Both the position numbers and the translations under genes were made by a program. Below the pieces are notes generated by a model that saw nothing but the letters and a program-made list of their open reading frames with translations, searched no databases and had not been told where the DNA came from. This document shows positions 9,103-19,131 of a stretch of DNA of 19,131 nucleotides, in pieces (positions within the stretch are counted from its first letter, which is position 1; each line of letters begins with the position of its first letter). Origin of the DNA: Deinococcus sp. (GTDB lineage: Bacteria; Deinococcota; Deinococci; Deinococcales; Deinococcaceae); assembly GCF_018260555.1 (NCBI RefSeq), contig NZ_JAGLBB010000059.1:1-19131 (forward strand), read 5' to 3'.

Positions 9103-9108
9103 TATACT
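9103..9108 (+). promoter_or_regulatory. -10 box of secA
   Basis: TATACT, a near-consensus -10, followed by 8 bases and ATG 9117. This fits a leaderless or near-leaderless secA mRNA. There is no recognisable -35. The expected -35 position falls in the right end of repeat B. Confidence 0.65.
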
Positions 9109-9116
9109 CACTCGTC

Positions 9117-11726
<2,610 letters not shown>

Positions 11727-11829
11727 GACAGATTCCGATTGCTTCGGTGCAGTCCTGAATCAATCCGAGCGGATGCGAGTAGGAACACTATACGGGTTTC
11801 GCGGTATGGAGCTGCGGTCCGTATCAGAC
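11727..11829 (+). repeat. Small noncoding repeat, copy C (3' of secA)
   Basis: About 103 bp beginning at the base after the secA TAA. The left end reads gattccgattgcttcgg. The hairpin pairs 11737-11747 with 11755-11765 (10 of 11 pairs, 7-base loop tgcagtc). The ggtatggagctgcggtccgt block and a tccgtatcagac end follow. It is a short form lacking the extra right-hand 40-60 bases of copies A, B and E. Confidence 0.85.
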
Positions 11830-11908
11830 GGCCCGCCGCCGATTTCGTTGGCCGCCCGTCGCTGCGTCGTGGGCTTCCCTGATGTTGAATGTGTTGTCCG
11901 GATGAATG

Positions 11909-12005
11909 GAGCCTCAGCTCGACGTGGGCCGTCAGATTGCCGGGGTCAGATGCGTCCGGGCCGCTGCCCTTCAGGGACAGCAGCTCGCCGCGTTGCCCTC
12001 CATAG
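11909..12005 (-). pseudogene. Possible remnant of a lost gene downstream of secA
   Basis: The stretch 11830-12173 holds no intact gene. On the minus strand, one reading frame within 11909-12005 shows coding-like third-position G/C and a protein-like sequence, ELLSLKGSGPDASDPGNL, continuing TAHVELRLHSS. Codon bias decays on both sides and there is no start or promoter. I read it as a possible decayed gene fragment. No family is recognised. Confidence 0.25.
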
Positions 12006-12173
12006 GGCAAGGCCGAACCTGTCTCAGCGCAGGTCCTGGGTGCGCCTCCTCGCCGGGGGAACGGGAAGATGGACGTTCCCTCAGCGTTGCCTGTAGTGCC
12101 GCTGAAGATTCGCTTCAGTCGCCTTGAGAGGGCCGTCATGTCCCGGCAAGGCTGCCAGGGCGACACTACCCGT

Positions 12174-12380
12174 ATGAACCTGCTCCTGATCATGGCGGCC
12201 CTGACACTCCTGATCATGCTGGGTGCCTTCGTTGCGCTCACGCGTGACGACCGCGCCCTGCTGACCGAGCAGTGTGACCTTCCCGCTGACCTTCAGCCCT
12301 TGCCCCGCGCGTACAACCGCCGCGTGACGGCTGCCGCCAGTGCCGATGAACACGCCCATTACCCGCAGGCGGCCGACTGA
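12174..12380 (+). CDS. Small single-pass membrane protein, function unknown
   Basis: A 68-residue predicted protein. It begins with one hydrophobic segment, LLLIMAALTLLIMLGAFVAL (about residues 3-22), followed by a charged, soluble tail (TRDDRALLTEQCD, then PRAYNRR) ending in DEHAHYPQAAD. Third-position G/C bias holds along most of the frame. The start at 12174 is suggested by the membrane segment beginning there and by GACACT 6 bases upstream, an off-consensus -10 at leaderless spacing. The frame stays open upstream to 12069, but that part has no protein character. It lies between secA and polA with no operon partner. Confidence 0.5.
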   Translation: MNLLLIMAALTLLIMLGAFVALTRDDRALLTEQCDLPADLQPLPRAYNRRVTAAASADEHAHYPQAAD

Positions 12381-12531
12381 GTGCACGCAACCCGCGTCTG
12401 CTTGAGTTCGTTCTCCCATTAAGACCTCTGCGACCGCATCACCTTCTGTTAGTGGTTGTGACAACCCGCCGCTGGCAGGGGTGAAGCGTGGGCGGCTGCC
12501 TTGGCGGCCCCCAGCCGTATTACGCCCACAG

Positions 12532-12537
12532 TAGAAT
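12532..12537 (+). promoter_or_regulatory. -10 box of polA (leaderless start)
   Basis: TAGAAT followed by 7 bases and ATG 12545. This start gives MTSASPDTLVLIDGH, the normal beginning of a polymerase I 5'-nuclease. A small perfect palindrome, ggttg-tga-caacc, lies upstream near 12454-12466; its role is unknown. Confidence 0.65.
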
Positions 12538-12544
12538 GGGGGTT

Positions 12545-15376
12545 ATGACCTCCGCTTCACCCGATACCCTGGTGCTGATCGACGGGCACGCCCTGGCGTT
12601 CCGGTCGTATTTTGCCCTGCCGCCCCTGACCAACCGGCAGGGCGAAAGCACGCACGCCATCCTGGGATTCCTGCGCCTGACCCTGCGCCTGGCGCGGCAG
12701 AAAAGCAATCAGGTGATCGTGGTGTTTGACCCGCCGGTCAAGACCTTCCGGCACGAGCAGTTCGACGGGTACAAGGCCGGTCGGGCCGAGATGCCCGCCG
12801 ACCTGCCCGGACAGATCAACCGTATCCGCGAGATTGTGGACGCCATCGGCCTGCCGCGCCTGGAGGAACCCGGGTTCGAGGCGGACGACGTGATCGCCAG
12901 CCTGACCCGTAAGGCCGAGGGCACCGGCATGCAGGTGCGGATCGTGACCAGTGACCGCGACGCGTACCAGCTGCTCGACGATCACGTGCGCGTCATCACG
13001 AACGACTTCCGCCTGATCGGCCCGGACGAGGTACTCGAAAAGTACGGCGTGACCGTCCGGCAGTGGGTGGACTACCGCGCCCTGACCGGCGACGCCAGCG
13101 ATAACATTCCCGGCGCCAGGGGCATCGGCCCGAAGACCGCGTCGAAGCTGCTTCAGGAGTACGGTTCGCTCGAAGGCATCTACGCCGCCGCGAAGGCTGG
13201 AACCCTGAAACCCGACGGAACCCGCCAGAAACTGCTGGACTCCGAGGAGAACGTGCAGTTCAGCCACGGGCTGTCATGCATGGTCACGGACCTGCCGCTG
13301 GACGTGGAACTCGGGACCGGGCGACTGCCGGGGAACCCGGCCCGACTGGAAGAGTTGCTGGACGAACTGAACCTGATGAGCGTCAAGCGTGACGTGGCCG
13401 CCCTGGACGCCGCCGACGCCAGCCCGGCCCTGCCAGACAGCGTGCTCGACGCTGCCCACCACTCGGCCCCGCACCAGACGGCCCTGTACCAGACGGCCCT
13501 GCACCAGACGGCCGCGCACGACGAACCCGGCGGACGCCTCCCGGACCTCATGACCCGCACGGCCCCCTGGCAGGCCCCCACCGGGCCGGTCATCTGGGGG
13601 TACGCCCTGTCCCGCGAGGACGACCTGACCGCCGCCCTGACCGAGGCCGCCACCTTCGAAGCGACCGGCGACCCCGCCGCCGGGGAGTACAGCGGAGTGC
13701 TGCGGACCGCGCCCACCCACGAACCTACCGAGTGGAAGAAAGCAGAGGTGTACGCCCCGCCCGGCACTCTCTTCGACAACCCAGATACGCCCGCAGCCCC
13801 CCTGACAAAAACGCAGCAGAAGACGGCCGAGAAGGCCCTGAAGGACCAGGAAAGGGCGGCCGCGAAACTCCGCGCGCAGTACCCCGCCACCGTCAGCGAA
13901 AGCGAATTCGCCTCCCAGCCGACCGTGACGGCTGCCGCCGCCAAGGCCCTGGCCACGCACCTGCGCGTGCGCGGCCTGAACACCGAACCCGGCGACGACC
14001 CCCTGCTCATGGCGTACCTGCTCGACCCGGCCAACACCACCATGAACGCCGTCGCGGTGCGCTACCTGAACGCCCCCTGGCCGGGGGACGCCGCTAGCCG
14101 CGCCGCCGCCACCGCCCAACTGCTGAGGCTGCTGCCCCCGCTGCTCGACGACACCCGCCGCGCCCTGTACGACGACATGGAACAACCCCTGTCCGGCGTG
14201 CTGACCCGCATGGAAGTCCGGGGCGTGCAACTGGACAGCGAGTACCTGCGCGGCCTGTCTGCCGCTACCGCCTCCCGCCTCCAGGTGCTCGAAACGCAGA
14301 TCCACTCGCTCGCCGGACGTGAATTCCAGATTCGCAGCCGCGACCAGCTCGAAGCGGTCCTGTACGACGAACTCGGCCTGGCGAGCGCCAAGAAAACCAA
14401 ACTGACCGGCAAGCGCAGCACCGCCGTCGCCGCCCTCGAACCCCTCCGGGACGAGCACCCGATCATTCCCGCCCTGCTGGAGTACCGCGAACTGGAAAAA
14501 CTGCGCGGCACGTACCTCGAACCCCTCCCCAACCTCGTGAACCCCGCCACGGGCCGCCTGCACACCACCTTCGCGCAGGCCGCCGTCGCCACCGGCAGGC
14601 TCAGCAGCCTCAATCCCAACCTGCAGAACATCCCCATCCGCAGCGAAGCGGGCCGCGAAATCCGCAAGGGCTTCATCGCCGCGCCCGGCATGTGCCTGAT
14701 CAGCGCCGACTACTCCCAGATTGAGCTGCGCCTCCTGGCCCACATTGCCGACGACCCCCTGATGCAACAGGCCTTTCAGGAAGGTGCCGATATTCACCGC
14801 CGCACCGCCGCGCAGGTCCTCGGGCTTGACGAGGCCACCATTACCCCCGACCAGCGCCGCGCCGCCAAGACCGTGAACTTCGGTGTGCTGTACGGCATGA
14901 GCGCCCACCGCCTGAGCGGCGACCTGGGCATCCCCTACGCCGACGCCGCCGGATTCATCGAAACGTACTTCAATACCTACCCCGGCATTCGCGGGTACAT
15001 CGACCGCACCCTCGAATTCGGCCGCCAGAACGGTTACGTGGAAACCCTGTACGGCCGCCGCCGCTACGTCCCGGAACTCGTTGCCAGCAACCGCACCCTG
15101 CGCGAAGCCGGCGAACGCCTTGCGTACAACATGCCGATCCAGGGGACCGCCGCCGACATCATCAAACTCGCCATGATCAAACTTGACCGGGAACTCCGGG
15201 GCACCGGCGCACACCTCCTGCTGCAAGTCCACGACGAACTGCTGATCGAGGCGCCCGAGGAGAAGGCCGACGAGATCAGCCGGCTCGTGCAGACCATCAT
15301 GGAAGGCGCCGCCAGCCTCAAGGTCCCCCTGGCCGTCGAGGCCGGGACCGGCCCGAACTGGTACGACACGAAGTAA
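12545..15376 (+). CDS. polA: DNA polymerase I
   Basis: Family A polymerase for Okazaki-fragment processing and excision repair, 943 residues. The N-terminal 5'-nuclease domain (about 1-290) has Asp13 in LVLIDGHALAFRS and the helix-hairpin-helix GARGIGPKTASKLL. The C-terminal polymerase domain has motif A SADYSQIELR (720-729), motif B RRAAKTVNFGVLYG (771-784) and motif C QVHDELL (894-900), including catalytic Asp722 and Asp897. The middle domain keeps DDPLLMAYLLDPANTT, as in Taq, but I see no DxE exonuclease I motif, so it probably does not proofread. Taq is 832 residues. Much of the extra length here lies at about 290-450: a pentapeptide repeat (310-324) and an Ala/Lys-rich helical stretch (about 419-446). 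The start is set by the leaderless TAGAAT and the family N-terminus. Repeat D follows the stop immediately. Confidence 0.97.
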   Translation: MTSASPDTLVLIDGHALAFRSYFALPPLTNRQGESTHAILGFLRLTLRLARQKSNQVIVVFDPPVKTFRHEQFDGYKAGRAEMPADLPGQINRIREIVDAIGLPRLEEPGFEADDVIASLTRKAEGTGMQVRIVTSDRDAYQLLDDHVRVITNDFRLIGPDEVLEKYGVTVRQWVDYRALTGDASDNIPGARGIGPKTASKLLQEYGSLEGIYAAAKAGTLKPDGTRQKLLDSEENVQFSHGLSCMVTDLPLDVELGTGRLPGNPARLEELLDELNLMSVKRDVAALDAADASPALPDSVLDAAHHSAPHQTALYQTALHQTAAHDEPGGRLPDLMTRTAPWQAPTGPVIWGYALSREDDLTAALTEAATFEATGDPAAGEYSGVLRTAPTHEPTEWKKAEVYAPPGTLFDNPDTPAAPLTKTQQKTAEKALKDQERAAAKLRAQYPATVSESEFASQPTVTAAAAKALATHLRVRGLNTEPGDDPLLMAYLLDPANTTMNAVAVRYLNAPWPGDAASRAAATAQLLRLLPPLLDDTRRALYDDMEQPLSGVLTRMEVRGVQLDSEYLRGLSAATASRLQVLETQIHSLAGREFQIRSRDQLEAVLYDELGLASAKKTKLTGKRSTAVAALEPLRDEHPIIPALLEYRELEKLRGTYLEPLPNLVNPATGRLHTTFAQAAVATGRLSSLNPNLQNIPIRSEAGREIRKGFIAAPGMCLISADYSQIELRLLAHIADDPLMQQAFQEGADIHRRTAAQVLGLDEATITPDQRRAAKTVNFGVLYGMSAHRLSGDLGIPYADAAGFIETYFNTYPGIRGYIDRTLEFGRQNGYVETLYGRRRYVPELVASNRTLREAGERLAYNMPIQGTAADIIKLAMIKLDRELRGTGAHLLLQVHDELLIEAPEEKADEISRLVQTIMEGAASLKVPLAVEAGTGPNWYDTK
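13472..13516 (+). repeat. 15-bp tandem repeat inside polA
   Basis: Three 15-bp units at 13472-13486, 13487-13501 and 13502-13516 (caccagacggccctg with one or two changes). They encode HQTAL, YQTAL, HQTAA (residues 310-324) in the linker between the 5'-nuclease and the middle domain. Confidence 0.88.
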
Positions 15377-15473
15377 AACGGATTGCGGTTGATTCGGTAC
15401 AGCGCCGAATCGATCCGAGTGGACGCGAGTGTGAACACCATACGGATTGGGCGGTATGGAGCGCAGTCCGTAT
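15377..15473 (+). repeat. Small noncoding repeat, copy D (3' of polA)
   Basis: About 97 bp starting at the base after the polA TAA. Hairpin 1 pairs 15387-15397 with 15405-15415: all 11 positions pair, two as G-U, with a 7-base loop. Hairpin 2 pairs ccatac 15438-15443 with gtatgg 15454-15459. The right end gcagtccgtat mirrors the left acggatt end. Confidence 0.85.
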
Positions 15474-15559
15474 AAAGGGTGGGACGGGGCGTGGGTGGGG
15501 GAAGGGAGCCAGCCCCTCACGCTTTCTTGTGCGTCTGCCGGACGGCCGCTGCCCACGCG

Positions 15560-15565
15560 TAGCCT
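15560..15565 (+). promoter_or_regulatory. -10 box of the HAD hydrolase gene (leaderless start)
   Basis: TAGCCT followed by 6 bases and ATG 15572, with no ribosome binding site. No -35 seen. Confidence 0.6.
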
Positions 15566-15571
15566 ACGCGC

Positions 15572-16171
15572 ATGACCATAAAGGCTGTCTTCTGGGATAT
15601 CGGCGGGGTGCTTCTCACGAACGGCTGGGACCGCGAGCAACGCGCGGATGTTCTCTCCCGCTTCGGGCTGGACCTGACCGAGTTCACCGAGCGGCACAAA
15701 CTGGCCGTGCCGGAACTCGAACTGGGCCGCATGACCCTCGACGAGTACCTGTCGCAGACGGTGTTCCACGCCCCGTGTGACTTTTCCCGCGAGGCCTTCC
15801 GCGCGGCCATGGAAGCCGAGAGCCGCCCCCACGACGACGCCCTGGCCCTTGCCCGCGACCTGAGCGGCCGCTACCGCATGTACGCCCTGAACAACGAGGG
15901 CCGCGACCTGAACGAGTTCCGCATCCGCACCTACGCCCTGCACGAGTTCCTGCTGGCCTTCTTCAGTTCCTGCTACCTGGGCGTCATGAAACCCAACCCG
16001 GGCATCTACCGCCTGGGCTTGAACCTTGCCAACCTGCGCCCCGAAGAGGCCGTCATGATCGACGACCGCGCCCAGAACGCCGAGGCCGCCCGCTCGGTCG
16101 GCATGCACGCCGTGCGGTACGAGAACGCCGCGCAACTCCGGGAGGAACTGGCGGCGCTAGGTGTGAAATAG
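15572..16171 (+). CDS. HAD-superfamily hydrolase
   Basis: A 199-residue soluble protein of the haloacid dehalogenase superfamily, subfamily I type (YihX/epoxide-hydrolase-N-like). Motif I is VFWDIGGVLL with nucleophile Asp9. The second motif-I aspartate of classical phosphatases is replaced by Gly11, as is common in this subgroup. Motif II is represented by Asn107 in YALNNEG, motif III by Lys140 in GVMKPNPGIY, and motif IV by Asp164-Asp165 in MIDDRAQNAEAA. A helical cap lies at about 17-85. The likely reaction is hydrolysis of a small phosphate ester, such as a sugar phosphate, but the substrate cannot be read from sequence. It has its own leaderless promoter and converges with the M29 aminopeptidase. 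Confidence 0.88.
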   Translation: MTIKAVFWDIGGVLLTNGWDREQRADVLSRFGLDLTEFTERHKLAVPELELGRMTLDEYLSQTVFHAPCDFSREAFRAAMEAESRPHDDALALARDLSGRYRMYALNNEGRDLNEFRIRTYALHEFLLAFFSSCYLGVMKPNPGIYRLGLNLANLRPEEAVMIDDRAQNAEAARSVGMHAVRYENAAQLREELAALGVK

Positions 16172-16195
16172 GGGAGGGGCGCGCCGGAGCCCTCG

Positions 16196-16224
16196 GCTGC
16201 TGGCGCCGTGAGGCGCCGCCCAGC
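16196..16224. terminator. Hairpin between convergent HAD and aminopeptidase genes
   Basis: Stem ggcgcc 16202-16207 with ggcgcc 16212-16217 (loop gtga), extended after small bulges by gctg 16196-16199 with cagc 16221-16224. There is no T run on either side, so intrinsic termination is only suggested by position, 25 bases after the HAD stop. Confidence 0.4.
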
Positions 16225-16329
16225 GACGCCACCGACTCCGGACTCTTGCCCGCCCCCGGACTGCTCCTGAATACCCAGATCACGCCAGTGGGTAGTTGCG
16301 TGAATTGGGGGCCGCTGTCGGTGTCCCGC

Positions 16330-17433
<1,104 letters not shown>

Positions 17434-17440
17434 GTCCGCG

Positions 17441-17446
17441 AGGCTA
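17441..17446 (-). promoter_or_regulatory. -10 box of the M29 aminopeptidase (leaderless GTG start)
   Basis: TAGCCT on the minus strand, 7 bases before GTG 17433. It lies only 17 bases from the opposing purU -10 box, so the two promoters overlap. Confidence 0.6.
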
Positions 17447-17463
17447 CCACCCGCCGCGCGGGG

Positions 17464-17469
17464 TATTCT
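17464..17469 (+). promoter_or_regulatory. -10 box of purU (leaderless start)
   Basis: TATTCT followed by 8 bases and ATG 17478. The polymerase footprint must overlap that of the divergent aminopeptidase promoter. Confidence 0.6.
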
Positions 17470-17477
17470 CGCCGGAT

Positions 17478-18365
<888 letters not shown>

Positions 18366-18502
18366 TCCGGACTCCGATTGAATGGGCTGCAAAGACCGTT
18401 CAATCCGAGCGGAGCGAGAAGGAGAGAAGCGGGTTCCGGGCGTGGAGTTGGCAATCCGGTGAAGTTCCGGATTGTCAGCGAAACAGACGGAATCCGTATG
18501 AG
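18366..18502 (+). repeat. Small noncoding repeat, copy E (3' of purU)
   Basis: A 137-bp copy starting directly after the purU stop. Hairpin 1 pairs 18376-18385 with 18396-18405 (10 pairs, one U-G, 10-base loop). Its sequence differs from A, C and D at several stem positions but still pairs. Hairpin 2, caatccgg 18452-18459 with ccggattg 18467-18474, is perfect. The right end gacggaatccgtatgag mirrors the left end of copy A (ctcatacggattcc). Confidence 0.82.
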
Positions 18503-18563
18503 ATGGCGTGGGCAGGGGAGTGGCCATGAGGTCTACCCCCACGTCCCGCCGCACCCGTGTCCC

Positions 18564-18593
18564 TTGAGCTTACCGCTCGGTCAGGGGTAGGCT
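18564..18593 (+). promoter_or_regulatory. Promoter of the four-helix membrane protein gene
   Basis: -35 TTGAGC (18564-18569), 18-base spacer, -10 TAGGCT (18588-18593), then 7 bases to ATG 18601. This is the only promoter here where both hexamers are convincing, and it implies a leaderless mRNA. Confidence 0.65.
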
Positions 18594-18600
18594 GGTTCGC

Positions 18601-19044
18601 ATGGCGACCCTGTACCTCGTCCTTCTGACCCTTCACAATCTCAACCGCTGGGTGATCCTGCTGACTGGCCTGTGGGCGCTGGTGCGGTCCATTCCCGGAC
18701 TGACCAGTGGCCGACTCTTCACGCCCGCCGACCGCCGCCCCGTCGCGGCGTTCATGGGCAGCCTGCACCTTCAGGTGGTGCTGGGCCTGCTGCTGTTCGC
18801 GTTCATGGGCATGCAGAACGTCCCGGTGTTCGCCGGTGCGCCCCGCCCCAGCTTCCAGTGGGAGCACCTGGGCCTGGGCGTCCTGGCCGCCGTGTTCGCC
18901 ACCGTGGGCAGCGTCCAGAGCCGCAAGGCCGCCACAGACCCACTGAGATTCCGTGCGGCGGCCCTCTGGACCGGACTGGCGATGCTCGTCGTCCTGGCTG
19001 GCATTCCCTGGTGGCGGCCCCTGCTGCGTTTCTTCAACCTCTAA
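18601..19044 (+). CDS. Four-helix integral membrane protein, function unknown
   Basis: A 147-residue hydrophobic protein with about four membrane segments: residues 5-29, 47-70, 88-106 and 117-137. A histidine lies in or at the edge of each of the first three helices (His12 in LHNLNRW, His56 in SLHLQVV, His89 in WEHLGLG). This recalls small cytochrome-b-like membrane proteins that start with an LHxxxRW motif, so haem binding is possible but not shown. The gene has its own promoter and a leaderless start. No operon partner is visible before the window ends. Confidence 0.75.
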   Translation: MATLYLVLLTLHNLNRWVILLTGLWALVRSIPGLTSGRLFTPADRRPVAAFMGSLHLQVVLGLLLFAFMGMQNVPVFAGAPRPSFQWEHLGLGVLAAVFATVGSVQSRKAATDPLRFRAAALWTGLAMLVVLAGIPWWRPLLRFFNL

Positions 19045-19073
19045 GTACGTTGAAGCGTAACTGCTCAGCAGGG

Positions 19074-19117
19074 TAAATTGCTCAGAATCTGAATTCAGCC
19101 CTATAAATTGCTAAGAA
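19074..19117. repeat. Short 30-bp-period repeat in AT-rich DNA at the window edge
   Basis: taaattgctcagaa at 19074-19087 recurs as taaattgctaagaa at 19104-19117, exactly 30 bases later with one change. A looser relative, taactgctcagca, starts at 19058. The surrounding DNA is much AT-richer than the rest of the window. The sequence ends at 19131, so whether the repeat continues cannot be seen. Confidence 0.4.
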
Positions 19118-19131
19118 GCTGCTTTCAAATG

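Noticed and set aside
11727..12241. A minus-strand ORF of 172 codons covering the whole secA-downstream gap
   Set aside because: It runs through repeat C and into the small membrane protein gene with inconsistent codon bias. Only the central part (11909-12005) looks coding-like, and that is reported as a possible remnant.
13274..16135. A 953-codon open frame antisense to polA
   Set aside because: It lies opposite polA and the HAD gene, has low-complexity Gly/Ala/Val/Gln composition and no recognisable domain. Such mirror frames are expected in high-GC genes with G/C third positions.

Overview
The window is high-GC DNA with strong G/C third-position bias in its genes. Its content fits a Deinococcus or close relative. 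The evidence is a Taq-like DNA polymerase I, an OhrR-free Ohr, a polyphosphate glucokinase, a COG0402 amidohydrolase like the D. radiodurans aminodeoxyfutalosine deaminase, many starts that look leaderless (TANNNT 6-9 bases before ATG/GTG), and several copies of a small noncoding repeat of the kind known in deinococci. The genus call is inference from these traits; no rRNA or other taxonomic marker is present.

Layout. 1-154: 3' end of an unidentified gene. 183-845 (-): pyrrolidone-carboxylate peptidase pcp, divergent from the mutM-pdxH operon (943-2480, ATGA overlap). 2698-3126: ohr, followed by repeat copy A and a long hairpin. 3340-4836 (-): a 2-phosphoglycerate-kinase-like enzyme with three N-terminal ATP-cone-like repeats, with repeat copy F upstream. 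5131-5748 (-): TetR-family regulator. 6049-6882: polyphosphate glucokinase. 7115-8287: amidohydrolase. 8390-8854 (-): small lipoprotein. 9117-11726: secA. 11830-12173: no intact gene, but a possible gene remnant. 12174-12380: small membrane protein. 12545-15376: polA. 15572-16171: HAD hydrolase. 16330-17433 (-): M29 aminopeptidase. 17478-18365: purU. 18601-19044: four-helix membrane protein. The window ends in an AT-richer stretch with a short spaced repeat.

Most genes are single-gene transcription units of core or housekeeping metabolism: DNA repair and replication (mutM, polA), protein export (secA), cofactor and one-carbon metabolism (pdxH, purU, perhaps menaquinone), peptide turnover (pcp, M29), peroxide defence (ohr) and phosphate/sugar metabolism (ppgK, 2PGK). 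No prophage, IS transposase, CRISPR array, tRNA or rRNA was seen.

The most interesting signal is noncoding. A family of about 97-170 bp repeats occurs at least five times, with one clear half-divergent copy and one fragment. Four copies begin 0-1 bases after the stop codon of ohr, secA, polA and purU, all in the orientation of the gene. All four keep a 10-11 bp hairpin near the left end despite sequence drift, with compensatory changes, which suggests a selected 3'-UTR RNA element rather than random insertion. A second oddity is three unrelated genes (pcp, mutM, polA) each carrying three in-frame tandem copies of a different 15-bp unit.
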